Shown here piece by piece: positions 19,407 through 29,243 of a stretch of 64,000 bases of DNA; the stretch's first letter is position 1; each line of letters opens with the position of its first letter. Source of the stretch: Paraburkholderia fungorum (GTDB taxonomy: Bacteria > Pseudomonadota > Gammaproteobacteria > Burkholderiales > Burkholderiaceae); NCBI RefSeq assembly GCF_003610895.1, contig NZ_MCAS01000005.1, forward strand, positions 124,001 to 188,000. Reading direction: 5' to 3'. The position numbers and the translations under genes are program-made. The notes under the pieces are model-generated. The model saw only the letters and a program-made list of their open reading frames with translations, did no database searches and had not been told where the DNA came from.

Positions 19407-20243
19407 TCAGTCCGCCCAGCTCAATGCGCCGCTATAACCGACCAGCAGGATCAACAGGCCGAAGCCGATCCGGTACCACGCGAATACGGTGAAATCGTGC
19501 GCGGAGATATAGCGCAGCAGCCAGCGCACGCAGGCGAAAGCGCTGATGAAGGCGGCCACGAAACCGAGCGCGAAACTGCCGAGCGCGTCGGCGGACAACA
19601 GATGCCAGTCTTTGTAGAGCTCATAAGCCGTCGCGCCGAAAATGATCGGAATCGCGAGGAAGAAGGAAAACTCCGTGGCAACACGCCGTTCGAGGCCAAA
19701 CAGCATCCCGCCGATGATCGTCGATCCCGAGCGCGACATGCCAGGAATCAGCGCGAAACATTGAGCGAGGCCGACTTTCAGCGCATCCAGCGGGCTCAGG
19801 TCGTCGACGTGCTGAACGCGCGCCGCCGCGTCGCCCCGCGCGCGCTGGCGCGCTTCCGCCCACAGGATCACCACCCCGCCCGCCACCAGCGCGAACGCGA
19901 CCGGCACAGGCGAAAACAGTGCCGCCTTGATGGCCTTCTCAAACAGCAGGCCGAGTACGACCGCTGGAATCGTCGCGATGATCACGTTCAGCGTGAAGCG
20001 CCTTGCGTCGGGCCGGCTGGGCAACCCGACCACCACGCTGCCGATGCGGCGGCGAAACTCCCAGCACACGGCCAGAATCGCGCCGAGCTGGATCACGACA
20101 TCGAAGGTTTTCGCGTGTTCATCCGTGAAATTGAGCAGACTGCCCGCGACGATCAAATGGCCGGTGCTCGATACCGGCAAAAATTCCGTCAACCCCTCAA
20201 CGACGCCCAGAATCAGCGCCTTGCAAGCCATTAGCCAGTCCAT
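19407..20243 (-). CDS. uppP: undecaprenyl-diphosphate phosphatase (BacA)
   Basis: Polytopic inner-membrane enzyme of 278 residues that dephosphorylates undecaprenyl diphosphate to recycle the carrier lipid for peptidoglycan and surface polymers. Both family motifs are present: [18 protein letters not shown] (residues 13-30) with catalytic Glu, and [10 protein letters not shown] with catalytic Arg/Ser. It also gives bacitracin resistance in other bacteria. Last of three leftward genes following a DUF1439 lipoprotein and YkgJ gene. Confidence 0.96.
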   Translation of the reverse strand: MDWLMACKALILGVVEGLTEFLPVSSTGHLIVAGSLLNFTDEHAKTFDVVIQLGAILAVCWEFRRRIGSVVVGLPSRPDARRFTLNVIIATIPAVVLGLLFEKAIKAALFSPVPVAFALVAGGVVILWAEARQRARGDAAARVQHVDDLSPLDALKVGLAQCFALIPGMSRSGSTIIGGMLFGLERRVATEFSFFLAIPIIFGATAYELYKDWHLLSADALGSFALGFVAAFISAFACVRWLLRYISAHDFTVFAWYRIGFGLLILLVGYSGALSWAD

Positions 20244-20322
20244 CCGTGACCCTCATCGCTGTAGATAGTCGGAACGAACAGGGCCCGCACGGTGCGCGCG
20301 GCCCTGCCGGCCGCGCGCACCG

Positions 20323-20916
20323 TCATTTTTCGACGATCTGTACGCGTATGCCGTTTGTAAGGATCGTGATTGTACCGGGTTCGTAATTCACTCCGGCAAA
20401 TTGCAACTGTTCAGGCTTGAATGTGTAGATCGGGTAGTTGGTCAGCAATTGCGTGGCAAGCACGGCCGCCGCGGCGTTGATCTGCTGCGTGTAGGCCTGC
20501 GCCTGCCCGCTCACGCTGACGTTATCGACATTCGGCGACTTCAGCACGACGGATTTGCTGGCAGCGTCGTAAGCCAGTTCGCTCGACAGCGTGAATACGC
20601 CGTCGACCGGCTGCTGCATGAACGGACTCGCGAGCCGCGCATCGAGCTTCACCGAAACGCGGTTCGCGTCCGGCAGGAAGCCGACCACCGGATTAGTCAG
20701 CGCGACTTCGAACACCTGCGAAACCGTACGTTGATACGGAAATTTGCGCTGCACCGCGTCCTGCACCTGCTGCTGCGAGAACGTGTAGTGCGAGGGAATG
20801 AACGGAAAGATCGGTGTCGCACAGGCTGCCAGCGACACGGTGATGCCAAGCGCGCTGCCGCCTGTCAGCGCGGCAAGCAGGAAGCGGCGCCGGGTCGGCG
20901 CAGCGGGTCGAGTCAT
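20323..20916 (-). CDS. DUF1439 domain lipoprotein
   Basis: Protein of 197 residues. The N-terminus has basic and twin-Arg residues (TRRRFLLAALTGG) and a lipobox LAAC with the acylated Cys near residue 32, so it is likely an outer-membrane or periplasmic lipoprotein. The remainder matches the DUF1439 (YceB-like) pattern, with YTFSQQQVQDAVQRKFPY early and ILTNGIRVQIV at the end. Function unknown; the fold is related to lipid-binding tubular proteins. Leftward, 79 bases upstream of uppP. Confidence 0.85.
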   Translation of the reverse strand: MTRPAAPTRRRFLLAALTGGSALGITVSLAACATPIFPFIPSHYTFSQQQVQDAVQRKFPYQRTVSQVFEVALTNPVVGFLPDANRVSVKLDARLASPFMQQPVDGVFTLSSELAYDAASKSVVLKSPNVDNVSVSGQAQAYTQQINAAAAVLATQLLTNYPIYTFKPEQLQFAGVNYEPGTITILTNGIRVQIVEK

Positions 20917-21005
20917 GCGAAATCTCCTGTGGAAACCTTCTCGAGCATGCTTTTACGTTAAGTCGTGTCTGTCTGAACGGATGGCGTGGCGCAATCGCGT
21001 AGGCG

Positions 21006-21287
21006 CTAGCGGGGCACCGCCGGCTGCGGTTGAGTCTGTATTTCCAGCTGGGCGAGCCACGCGAGCGCTTCATTGCGGCTCGCGCCGCACATGTCCGTCT
21101 GCGGTTGCAGACCGGAACAACACGCCGGCCGCTCCGGTTGACCGAAGATCGCGCAGCGCAGATCGTCGCCGAGTTGTACGCAGCGCACACCTGCCGGCTT
21201 GCCATTCGGCATGCCCGGGATTGGGCTCGAAATCGACGGCGCGATACAGCACGCGCCGCAATCGGGGCGGCAAGCGTGACCGCTCAC
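21006..21287 (-). CDS. YkgJ family cysteine cluster protein
   Basis: Protein of 93 residues with nine cysteines, including CRPDCGACC at the N-terminus, the CxxxCxxCC metal-cluster signature of the YkgJ (zinc/iron-chelating) family, later [13 protein letters not shown]. It probably binds iron or zinc; role unknown. GTG 21287 is proposed as start because it is just before the first Cys motif; no good ATG exists in a suitable place and other GTG codons lie upstream, so the N-terminus is uncertain. Confidence 0.78.
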   Translation of the reverse strand: MSGHACRPDCGACCIAPSISSPIPGMPNGKPAGVRCVQLGDDLRCAIFGQPERPACCSGLQPQTDMCGASRNEALAWLAQLEIQTQPQPAVPR

Positions 21288-21567
21288 ATTGAACGGGGAC
21301 TCGCACTTCAGAACGCTGCTCGACACATCACTCACGACATTTTTCCTGAACTCGAAAACAGGCAGCACACCGCACCACGCAACGCCAGACCCGCATTGTG
21401 CCATCGCGTCGCGTGCGACCTTTTTACACAATCCGGCCGGAGGCCGCCCGCGTAAACTTGATGGATACGAAAGGCCACGCTCAAGAGGCGTTTGCGCAGT
21501 TCGATCCGGTCCCGAGAATCCGCCGGCTCGTGCCTCTTCAAGGGTGGCTGTCAAACCCGAGCGCCTT

Positions 21568-22953
21568 ATGACCACCGCCAACCTGCTATTCCGCCCTGAC
21601 CTGCTCGCCAAGTACAACGCAAACGGTCCACGGTATACGTCCTATCCAACCGCCTTGCAGTTCCGCGACGCGTTCGATCCCGCCGACTATTTACGCGCCG
21701 CCGCCGATCCAGGCGCCGCCTCCACCGACCTGTCGCTGTACTTCCACATCCCCTTTTGCGACACCGTGTGCTTCTACTGCGGCTGCAACAAGGTCGCCAC
21801 GAAGAACCGCGCTCACGCGCGTCCTTACGTCGACCGTCTGAAGCGAGAAATGGCGCTGCAAGCGCAGTGTTTCGACACGCGGCGCCCTGTGTCGCAATTG
21901 CACTGGGGCGGCGGCACGCCCACGTTTCTATCGCACGACGAAATGGCGGAGCTGATGGCCGCTGCCCGCGAGCATTTCGTCTTGCTGCCCGATATCGAAG
22001 GCGAATATTCAATCGAAGTCGATCCGCGCGAAGCATCGCCCGAGACCATTGCGCATTTGCGCAAGCTAGGCTTTAACCGGCTCAGTCTCGGTGTGCAGGA
22101 TTTTGATCCGGTGGTGCAGCAGGCGATCAATCGCATTCAACCGCTCGATATGACCGTGTCGGTAATGCAGGCCGCGCGCGATACAGGCTTCCACTCGATC
22201 GGCGTCGATCTGATTTACGGGCTGCCGCATCAAACGGTCGAAAGCTTCAGCCGCACGCTCGACACGATGATCGAACTCGCGCCCGACCGCCTCTCGGTGT
22301 TCGCGTATGCGCACATGCCGCAACTCTTCAAGATGCAACGGCAGATGGATGAGTCCACGCTGCCGTCCCCAGCCGTGCGGCTCGCCATCCTGCAACGCGT
22401 GGTCGAGCGGCTCACGGACGCAGGCTATGTCTACATCGGCATGGATCACTTCGCGCTGCCCACCGACGAACTCGCGCGCGCACAGGCGCAGCGTACATTG
22501 CAGCGGAATTTCCAGGGGTACAGCACGCGCGCGGAATGCGATCTGATCGGCTTTGGCGCATCGTCGATCGGCAAGGTCGGCGACGTGTACGCGCAGAACG
22601 CGAAGGACCTGCCCGGCTATACCGCGGCAATCGATGCCGGCAAACTCGCGATCACGCGTGGTGTACGCCTCACTGCTGACGACCGTCTGCGTCGCGATGT
22701 CATCACGCAATTGATGTGCAATCTGGAGTTGCGTTTCGACGAGTTCGAAGCCGCCTACGGCATCCGCTTCTCCAATACGTTCGAGCCGGAGCTGGAACGC
22801 TTGCGCGGCTTCGAGCAGGACGGCCTCGTGTCAGTGAGCGGCCGCAAGCTCGAAGTGCAGACGGCCGGCCGCATGCTCGTGCGCAATATCGCGATGGTGT
22901 TCGACCGCTATCTCGGCCAGCAGGCGCTCGAACGGTTTTCACGCACCGTTTGA
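21568..22953 (+). CDS. hemN: oxygen-independent coproporphyrinogen III dehydrogenase
   Basis: Radical-SAM enzyme of haem synthesis that converts coproporphyrinogen III to protoporphyrinogen IX without oxygen. The 461 residues include the 4Fe-4S motif C64-x3-C68-x2-C71 followed by C73, HWGGGTP, and [12 protein letters not shown], all diagnostic of HemN. Full length. The 280 bases upstream contain TTGAT-GGAT-ACGAA (about 21458-21471), a poor match to an FNR-type box, so oxygen control is possible but not shown. Confidence 0.95.
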   Translation: MTTANLLFRPDLLAKYNANGPRYTSYPTALQFRDAFDPADYLRAAADPGAASTDLSLYFHIPFCDTVCFYCGCNKVATKNRAHARPYVDRLKREMALQAQCFDTRRPVSQLHWGGGTPTFLSHDEMAELMAAAREHFVLLPDIEGEYSIEVDPREASPETIAHLRKLGFNRLSLGVQDFDPVVQQAINRIQPLDMTVSVMQAARDTGFHSIGVDLIYGLPHQTVESFSRTLDTMIELAPDRLSVFAYAHMPQLFKMQRQMDESTLPSPAVRLAILQRVVERLTDAGYVYIGMDHFALPTDELARAQAQRTLQRNFQGYSTRAECDLIGFGASSIGKVGDVYAQNAKDLPGYTAAIDAGKLAITRGVRLTADDRLRRDVITQLMCNLELRFDEFEAAYGIRFSNTFEPELERLRGFEQDGLVSVSGRKLEVQTAGRMLVRNIAMVFDRYLGQQALERFSRTV

Positions 22954-22982
22954 CGGCCGGGCATGCGAAGAAGGCCGGCGAC

Positions 22983-23011
22983 TTGCTCGCCGTCGAATTT
23001 TCGGCCATAAT
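22983..23011 (+). promoter_or_regulatory. candidate sigma70 promoter for tRNA-Leu
   Basis: TTGCTC (22983-22988) and CATAAT (23006-23011) are separated by 17 bases, and lie about 50 bases before the tRNA 5' end. Confidence 0.5.
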
Positions 23012-23059
23012 CTGCGTCTTCGCCGCGCGCCAAAGTCTGACGCGTGCGCTGCAGGACCT

Positions 23060-23144
23060 GCCCAGGTGGTGAAATTGGTAGACGCAGGGGACTCAAAATC
23101 CCCCGCCGCAAGGCGTGCCGGTTCGATTCCGGCCCTGGGCACCA
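23060..23144 (+). tRNA. tRNA-Leu (anticodon CAA)
   Basis: Class II tRNA of 85 bases with long variable arm: acceptor GCCCAGG / CCTGGGC, D loop with AAATTGGTAGA, anticodon stem GGGGA / TCCCC around CTCAAAA (anticodon CAA), variable arm GCCGCAAGGCG, T arm GCCGG-TTCGATT-CCGGC, encoded CCA. Confidence 0.97.
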
Positions 23145-23159
23145 TCCGACACAAAACGC

Positions 23160-23185
23160 AAAGCCGCCTTACTGGGCGGCTTTTT
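23160..23185 (+). terminator. intrinsic terminator after tRNA-Leu
   Basis: Stem AAAGCCGCC / GGCGGCTTT with a 6-base loop and T-run, 15 bases past the tRNA. Confidence 0.9.
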
Positions 23186-23260
23186 GCATTTGCCCTTCTA
23201 GCGCCGAGCCCCCTGACAACTCGCGGCGGCACGCTCAAGTCCGCCCTCACGCGCTCCGAA

Positions 23261-23296
23261 GCGGACCCTAAAGCGGACCCTAAAGCGCACCTTCAA
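23261..23296. repeat. short degenerate tandem repeat (12-base unit)
   Basis: GCGGACCCTAAA occurs twice in tandem (23261-23272, 23273-23284) and a third, diverged copy GCGCACCTTCAA follows. Lies in the non-coding gap between tRNA-Leu and the catabolic cluster. Confidence 0.7.
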
Positions 23297-23323
23297 GCGC
23301 GCCTCAGAATCTCACGGCCCTTT

Positions 23324-24256
23324 TCATGAAAAGCCATAGAGCTTCGACGGGTTGCTCACAAACACCAGTTGTTGCCAATCCGGCCGTCCAATCCAGCTGG
23401 CGAAGAGGTCCAGCAAATGCGCATCGTCGGGCTTCGAAGACTTCTCGGTCGGATGCGGCCAGTCCGTGCCCCAGAGCATCCGCTCCGGCGCCATGCCGAT
23501 CAATGCCCGGGCAACCGGCGCGATATCGTCGTAGGCCGGCGCTCCCACCCTGCTGTCCACATAGGGGCCAGACAACGTAATCCACGTCCTGCCCTTCTCG
23601 ACCAGCCGCGCCGCGGTACGAAAAGCGTCTGACGACAAGCCGCCTGGCTGCGGAACATGTGCGATGTGGTCGATCACCAGCGGGCACGGCAACGCCACGA
23701 GATGACGCTCCAGTTCCGGCAACCGTGCGCCTTGAACGACCAGTTCGATGTGCCAGCCAAACGCTGAAATCCGGGCTGCCAGCGGAGCGAGCATGTCGAG
23801 CGTCGTCGCGCCAGGATAGCTGAGATTGAAGCGAATCGCGCGAATACCGCCGCTGTGGAGATTTCGAAGTTCATCATCGCTGACGGCCGAATCGACAACC
23901 GCCACACCCCGCGCGTTCGTGCCGAACCGCTTCAACGCGTCCAGCGTGCACCGGTTGTCCGTCCCGTAGGTCGATGGGGTCACCACCACGTTTCTGCGCA
24001 CACCCAGGCGTTTCTGCACCAGCCTGTATTGCTCGACAGTCGCATTGGGTGGACGCAGCGTCGTGCCGGGTGCGACCGGAAACCGGTCGTCGTAGATATG
24101 CATGTGGCAATCGATCGCGCCTTCAGGCAATTTGAACGAAGGCAGTTCGGTACCGCTCGACCACGTTTCCTCGGCGCTGGCCCAGCGCGGCAGCGCACAG
24201 GCCGTCATTGCCGCGCCTGCATAGTGCAGGAATTCGCGTCTTTTCCTGTTCGGCAT
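23324..24256 (-). CDS. amidohydrolase family protein (COG3618), Tat-exported, PDC-lactonase/sugar-lactone-isomerase-like
   Basis: Protein of 310 residues. N-terminus NRKRREFLHYAGAAMTACALPRWASA is a twin-arginine type signal peptide, so it acts in the periplasm. The mature part is a TIM-barrel amidohydrolase: DCHMHIYDDRFP with the HxH pair, VIDHIAHVPQP and GTDWPHP with the catalytic Asp. This is close to LigI (2-pyrone-4,6-dicarboxylate lactonase) and D-galactarolactone isomerase, so a lactone or hydroxy-dicarboxylate is likely the substrate. Starts 2 bases after the stop of the MFS gene before it, so co-translated; last gene of the cluster. Confidence 0.85.
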   Translation of the reverse strand: MPNRKRREFLHYAGAAMTACALPRWASAEETWSSGTELPSFKLPEGAIDCHMHIYDDRFPVAPGTTLRPPNATVEQYRLVQKRLGVRRNVVVTPSTYGTDNRCTLDALKRFGTNARGVAVVDSAVSDDELRNLHSGGIRAIRFNLSYPGATTLDMLAPLAARISAFGWHIELVVQGARLPELERHLVALPCPLVIDHIAHVPQPGGLSSDAFRTAARLVEKGRTWITLSGPYVDSRVGAPAYDDIAPVARALIGMAPERMLWGTDWPHPTEKSSKPDDAHLLDLFASWIGRPDWQQLVFVSNPSKLYGFS

Positions 24257-24258
24257 GT

Positions 24259-25584
24259 TCAGACAGTCTCCGTCTTGCTGGTCAGTTGTTTTGAAGGATC
24301 GGTGCGAGTGAGCAGCAGCAAGGTCGCGACGCTCACGAGCGTCAGGACGGCGAGCGGCATGAGCGCAAGCGCATAACTGCCCGTCGCATCCTTGACCACG
24401 CCATAGACATTGACCATCAGACCGCCACCAAGCAGATTCGCTATGGCATTGATCGTCGCGAGTCCTGCAGCGACAGCGCTGTTCGATAGCATGTCGGTAG
24501 CGAGCGCCCAGAACGGGCCTTTGAACGAATAGGCGCCGACCAGCACCGCGCAGAGCATGCAAACCGTCGGCAGCAGCGACCCACTGAGCGAAGTCGCGAA
24601 CAGTCCAGCGCCAATCAGCAGCATCGGCACCACGGTATGCCAGCGGCGTTCGCCAAGGCGGTCGGAGCGCCGTCCCCAAACCACCATCAGAATGGACGCA
24701 ACCGCGTAAGGAACCGAGTTCAGCAATCCGGTTTCCATCACCGTGAGACCAAACGATTTGAGCAACTGCGGCTGCCAGACAGAGAGCGTGCTACCCGCGG
24801 CGGACGCGCACGTATCGACGAGCGCGAGGCACAACACGTAGCGGTTGCGGAACAGCTTCGTCAACGGCATGGACAGGACTTTTCTGGGCGCTTTGCGTTC
24901 GCTCCTCAGCGCGCTCACGAGCCATTTGCGCTCGTCGTCATTGAGCCATTTCGCGTCTTCCGGCTTGTTCGTCAACAGGAACAGGCAGGCAACGCCGAGC
25001 AGAACCGTGGGGACGCCCTCAAGAAGGAACAGCCAGTGCCAGCCGCGCAGGCCGGCGAGTCCATCCATCTGGAGAAGCAATGCCGACACAGGCGATCCGA
25101 TGAAGCTCGCCGCCGGAATGGCGACCATGAACGTGGCGACAATGCGAGCGCGATAGGTAGCGGGAATCCAGTACGAGAGGTAAAGCAGCACGCCCGGAAA
25201 AAAACCGGCCTCGGCCGCACCGAGCAGAAAGCGCAGGATGTAAAACGAAGTCGCGTTATGCACCAGCGCGGTCGCTGCCGAAACAATGCCCCACGTAATC
25301 ATGATGCGGGCAATCCAGACTCGCGCGCCGTACTTCTCGAGCGCCAGATTGCTCGGCACCTCGCAAAAAAAGTACGAGACAAAGAACAGGCTGCTGCCGA
25401 AGCCGAATACCTTCGCCGACATACCAAGGTCGTGGTTCATCTGAAGGGATGCCATCCCGACATTGCCCCGGTCGATAAAGGCGAGCAGGTAACACACCAT
25501 CAGGAAAGGGACGAGCCGCAAGACGACCTTTCGGATCGTCTGCCGCTCAATGGCGGAGGGTGCGGTGTCGTTAGCAGGTTGCAT
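24259..25584 (-). CDS. MFS transporter, anion:cation symporter (ACS) type
   Basis: Inner-membrane permease of 441 residues with twelve hydrophobic segments. FIDRGNVGMASLQM near residue 45 is the hallmark of the ACS branch, which takes up organic anions such as hexuronates, glucarate, tartrate or phthalate. Start at ATG 25584 chosen for a GGAG 6 bases before it; a start five codons earlier is possible. Directly upstream of, and coupled to, the Tat-exported amidohydrolase. Confidence 0.9.
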   Translation of the reverse strand: MQPANDTAPSAIERQTIRKVVLRLVPFLMVCYLLAFIDRGNVGMASLQMNHDLGMSAKVFGFGSSLFFVSYFFCEVPSNLALEKYGARVWIARIMITWGIVSAATALVHNATSFYILRFLLGAAEAGFFPGVLLYLSYWIPATYRARIVATFMVAIPAASFIGSPVSALLLQMDGLAGLRGWHWLFLLEGVPTVLLGVACLFLLTNKPEDAKWLNDDERKWLVSALRSERKAPRKVLSMPLTKLFRNRYVLCLALVDTCASAAGSTLSVWQPQLLKSFGLTVMETGLLNSVPYAVASILMVVWGRRSDRLGERRWHTVVPMLLIGAGLFATSLSGSLLPTVCMLCAVLVGAYSFKGPFWALATDMLSNSAVAAGLATINAIANLLGGGLMVNVYGVVKDATGSYALALMPLAVLTLVSVATLLLLTRTDPSKQLTSKTETV

Positions 25585-25686
25585 GTATGTCTCCAACATT
25601 TATTGTGCGCTTAAGCGCTGCTTTCTGAATTTCAACTAGCGCCGGGAGTGCACGCGCGTAGCGGCCCGCTCGTTGATCAACGGCGC

Positions 25687-26979
25687 TCATTCGAGCGCCT
25701 TGCCGCGCGTTTCCGGCGCGAGCAGAACCACGATTGCAGCCGCGACGAAGGCAACGATGGTCGTCGCAAGACCGAGGGTGAAGCCTCCCGCCGTCGACGC
25801 CAGCGCACCGATGACGAGCGGCGCAATGAAACCGCCGAGCCGGCCGCCGTTATAAGCGAGCCCCATCAGCAACCCGCGTGACGCGGTATTGCCGATCACC
25901 TCGGCGAGGAATGGACCCGCGCCCGCGAAGATGCCATTCACGCCGAAGCCGGTCAGAAAAATGGCGACCATCAGCGCGAAAGGATTGGTCGAGACGATGT
26001 ACACGCCCACGGCGACAGCGCCGACCAGCAGATAGGCGAGGAACATCGGACGTCGTCCCAGCCGGTCGACCAGCGCGGAAAACAGCAGGAAGCCGGCAAT
26101 CGCGCCGAATTGAAGCGCGAAGACAAACTTCAGGCTATGGACGAAGTCCAGATGCTTGACCGTCAGCAGAAACGTCGGCGTCCAGGTGAACACACCCCAG
26201 TACAGGTACTGCAGGAAGAAGATGAAAGTGAACGCGAGCAATAGTCCGCGCACGTTCACCCCGGCTGTGGGCGCCGATGCCGGCACGGCAGCGTTCACCT
26301 GCTTTTTCGACGCCCGGCGCTCCAGCCAGATGGCGGACTCCGGCGTCTTCCGTGCGACGAAGAACAGAATGAAGAACGGCAATGCGCCAATCAGGAACAG
26401 CAGCCGCCATCCGTTACCGGCGAGGCCGCCGTAAGCGCTGCTGACAATGCCGGCAATCGTAATGGCGAGAATCGCCCCGACCGGCAGCCCCATCTGCATG
26501 AGCGCGCCGCCCTTGCCGCGACGGCTCGCGTGCCACGTTTCGGCGACCAGCGCCGCACCCGAGGTCCACATGCCGCCCATCCCAAGCGCACCGAAGAACC
26601 GCAACACCGCAAACCAGTGTTCATCCGGCGCAATGGACAGCAGCCCCGAAAAGAGCGAGTAGACGCCAATGCAAAGCAGGGCCGTTCTTACCCGGCCCAG
26701 ACGGTCGGACACCCACCCGAAAATGATTCCGCCGATGATTTGCCCCGCCGCCGTGATGCTGGTGAAGAGCCCAAGCTGGGCCTTCGACAAACCGAACTGA
26801 AGCGCGAGGACCGGCAGCAGCAGGGATAACAGAAAGGAGTCGTAGCTCTCGAACGTCCATCCGAGTCCGGCGAGCGTCAGTGAGCGCCACTCGAGGCGCG
26901 TGATACTGCGGTAACGGCGCGCTTCGGCGTCCGGCGCCCGGGCGGTGTCGGGCGCCGCCATGCTGATGGATGATTTCAT
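25687..26979 (-). CDS. MFS transporter, AAHS/sialate-like type
   Basis: Permease of 430 residues. LGWTFESYDSFLLSLLLPVLALQFGLS and GWVSDRLGRVRT are typical of the aromatic-acid:H+ symporter and related MHS groups, distinct from the two ACS permeases of the cluster. Its ATG overlaps the stop of the amidohydrolase gene before it (ATGA). Probably imports an organic acid handled by the pathway. Confidence 0.9.
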   Translation of the reverse strand: MKSSISMAAPDTARAPDAEARRYRSITRLEWRSLTLAGLGWTFESYDSFLLSLLLPVLALQFGLSKAQLGLFTSITAAGQIIGGIIFGWVSDRLGRVRTALLCIGVYSLFSGLLSIAPDEHWFAVLRFFGALGMGGMWTSGAALVAETWHASRRGKGGALMQMGLPVGAILAITIAGIVSSAYGGLAGNGWRLLFLIGALPFFILFFVARKTPESAIWLERRASKKQVNAAVPASAPTAGVNVRGLLLAFTFIFFLQYLYWGVFTWTPTFLLTVKHLDFVHSLKFVFALQFGAIAGFLLFSALVDRLGRRPMFLAYLLVGAVAVGVYIVSTNPFALMVAIFLTGFGVNGIFAGAGPFLAEVIGNTASRGLLMGLAYNGGRLGGFIAPLVIGALASTAGGFTLGLATTIVAFVAAAIVVLLAPETRGKALE

Positions 26980-28022
26980 ACTGTGTCTCCTGCTCCACGC
27001 AAACGGTAGGTTCGTATCGCTGTGCCGCTGAAAAGCGCTTTACGTTCAGCCTCGGATGCGTGGTCGGCAAGCCGCTTGAACGCGTTCCACAGAACGCGAT
27101 AGCTGAACATGCCCTTGTCGACGGGGAAGTTGCTTTCGAACATGCAGCGCTCAGCGCCGAAGAGGTCAACGCAGACCTCGAAATAAGGTCGCCACGCGTC
27201 AGCGAGTTGTTGCGACGACGGCGGCAACGCGGCACTGGCGAAGTCGTAACCGAAGACCGGCATGCCGGCGCCGCCGAGCTTCATGCGGGTGTTCGGCAGC
27301 GCCGCGAGACGCTGCAGGCTGCCGCGCCAGGCGGCCAGCACTTCCACGCTGTGCCCGGCGTGCGGCCCGACCCCGACCGGTCCACCGAAATGGTCGATGA
27401 CAACCGTGACGTCGGGCACGCAGCAGGCAAGCGCGTAGAGCTCATCGAGTTGCGTGTGATAGACCCACGCATCCAGCGACAAGCCGTATCTCGCCAATGT
27501 CGCCACCCCCGCACGGAATCCGGCGTCCCGCATCAGGTCACGCGGCGGCGTCACGGGACTCGATCTCACCGCCTCGCTTTCATGCCACGCGAGCGGATTA
27601 CGAATACCCCGCAACCGGCCGCCCGACACCTCCAGCATCGCTTCGAGCACAGGCGCAACGTCATCGCCGCGCGACAGATCGGCGCCCCCGACAATCGCTT
27701 CGCAACATCGCGTCTGTCCATACGCGCCACTCGCGCTCATCGCAGCGACGCCATTCGCAAACTCGATCTCGCCGACCGCTCGCATCTCGACGGGACCGTC
27801 AGCCCGCAGCATTGAGCGGCACTGCACATACACCGTCGAAACGACCCGGTGGCCTGAACCCGTATCCTCGAGAAACTCGTGCGCAAGATAGCGTCCGCTT
27901 TGACGGTCCCAGAGATGATGGTGGGCGTCGACAACAGGCCAGTCCGGTTGCAGCACCGGTTCATCGCGCAGAGCAAGCCAATCGGGTCTGACAGGGAGAT
28001 GAGGGGCGTTCACGATTTGCAT
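26976..28022 (-). CDS. amidohydrolase family protein (COG3618), lactonase-like, cytoplasmic
   Basis: TIM-barrel amidohydrolase of 348 residues, without signal peptide. HxH motif in VVDAHHHLWD (about residue 33), a histidine in VVIDHFGGP, and MFESNFPVD near the C-terminus where Asp is catalytic. The group includes L-rhamnono- and L-fucono-lactonases and PDC lactonase. GGAG 6 bases before ATG. Overlaps the following MFS gene by 4 bases. Second amidohydrolase of the same cluster and likely acting inside the cell on a related lactone. Confidence 0.87.
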   Translation of the reverse strand: MQIVNAPHLPVRPDWLALRDEPVLQPDWPVVDAHHHLWDRQSGRYLAHEFLEDTGSGHRVVSTVYVQCRSMLRADGPVEMRAVGEIEFANGVAAMSASGAYGQTRCCEAIVGGADLSRGDDVAPVLEAMLEVSGGRLRGIRNPLAWHESEAVRSSPVTPPRDLMRDAGFRAGVATLARYGLSLDAWVYHTQLDELYALACCVPDVTVVIDHFGGPVGVGPHAGHSVEVLAAWRGSLQRLAALPNTRMKLGGAGMPVFGYDFASAALPPSSQQLADAWRPYFEVCVDLFGAERCMFESNFPVDKGMFSYRVLWNAFKRLADHASEAERKALFSGTAIRTYRLRGAGDTV

Positions 28023-28037
28023 CCATGGCTCCAGGTG

Positions 28038-29186
28038 TCAGAACTTCTGGCGCATGCCGAGGGTGACGCCAGTCTGGTTGTACCCTGCCGCCACGGTGCC
28101 ATAGCCGTTGACGCCGAGCGCCGAACCGCTCCTGTTGCGGGCAAACGCGGCGCTCGCGTACACGTCGGTACGCTTGGAGAGCGAGTAGTCGGCGTTGAGC
28201 ACGGCTATCCACGGATCGGCGCTGCTCGCATGCACATCCTGGTAGTAAGCCGCCGCGGTGAGCTGAAGCGCGGGTGTCACGCGATACTGCGCGCCGGTCC
28301 AGTACATGTTGGCGTAGCCTGCGGTGGCACCGTTCGCGGTGACGATGGGGTTAGCAGGAAGAAACGCATTCGACGCACGCAGGAAGCGATAGCCGGCAAA
28401 TGCCTTCACGTTGCCGATCACATACGTCGCGGCAGCAGTGACCCGCCTCTCGCTCGCCGTGTTGGTAGCGAACGTGTTGCTGTTGCGCTGCTCGAACGAC
28501 ACGCTCGCGGCGAGCGGACCGGCTCCGTATGTCAGCGATCCGCTGTAGAACCGTCCGGTGATTTCAGCGCCCGGCACCTCGGCGCCGTAACCGGTGTCGT
28601 AGCGCGTGCTGTACATGGCGGCGGCCGTCACGGGGCCGAACGTACCCACGTATTTGGCGGAATCGTCGATCCGTGCAGCCATCGCGTAGTCGAGCGACAG
28701 TGTCGAGTAGCGTGACGAAGCTCCCATCGGGTCGAATGGCACAGCCTGGTCATACAGCAGCGAATTTTGACGGCCGAAGCTGAGTTGCTGGCCCTTGCCG
28801 GCAAGACCGACGAATGCCTGGCGTCCCCACAGGCGCGAAGTCGTCGCCGCATTGGCACCGATACCCTTGGTCGACTGTCCGGTAGTGCCGTCGTTGACGT
28901 TGAAGCCGTTTTCAAGGAGGAAGATGGCGGACAACCCGTCGCCGAGGTCTTCGACGCCCTTCATGCCCCAGCGGGAACCGGACAGGTTGCCGGACACTTC
29001 GCGAGTCTGGCCGCCGCCCGTGGCCGTATTGTTGATGTGCTCGAAGCCGACGTCGACGATGCCGTACAGCGTCACGCTGCTCTGCGCATGGGACGTGGCA
29101 GCAAGCGACATCCCGACAGCTGCCGTCGCGCCGAAGGCAAACAGCGGCTTGATGCGAAAGGTTTTATTGATTTTCTTGAACAGCAT
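28038..29186 (-). CDS. Gram-negative porin (OmpC-like, Burkholderia type)
   Basis: Outer-membrane trimeric porin of 382 residues. Signal peptide about residues 1-34 ending SHA, mature start QSSVTLYGIVDVGFEH, SRWGMKGVEDLGDGL (loop 2 region) and a C-terminal Phe required for assembly by the BAM machinery. Located inside the catabolic cluster between an amidohydrolase and an MFS gene, so it probably provides outer-membrane entry for the same substrate. Confidence 0.93.
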   Translation of the reverse strand: MLFKKINKTFRIKPLFAFGATAAVGMSLAATSHAQSSVTLYGIVDVGFEHINNTATGGGQTREVSGNLSGSRWGMKGVEDLGDGLSAIFLLENGFNVNDGTTGQSTKGIGANAATTSRLWGRQAFVGLAGKGQQLSFGRQNSLLYDQAVPFDPMGASSRYSTLSLDYAMAARIDDSAKYVGTFGPVTAAAMYSTRYDTGYGAEVPGAEITGRFYSGSLTYGAGPLAASVSFEQRNSNTFATNTASERRVTAAATYVIGNVKAFAGYRFLRASNAFLPANPIVTANGATAGYANMYWTGAQYRVTPALQLTAAAYYQDVHASSADPWIAVLNADYSLSKRTDVYASAAFARNRSGSALGVNGYGTVAAGYNQTGVTLGMRQKF

Positions 29187-29243
29187 GGAGTCTCCAGATC
29201 TGATTTTTAGTGTGTTGAGTTGAAGCTTTTCGCAGTCGGATCT

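Noticed and set aside
19383..20234. Long open frame opposite uppP, and similar ones opposite livM, gsiA, gsiB and others
   Set aside because: Mirror-frame artefacts of high-GC codon use; compositions rich in Arg/His/Gln and no domains.
21458..21471. FNR box before hemN
   Set aside because: Only the first half (TTGAT) fits; the second half has two mismatches.
23261..23296. CRISPR-like or mobile repeat near tRNA-Leu
   Set aside because: The unit is 12 bases with no spacers; only two exact copies and a diverged third.
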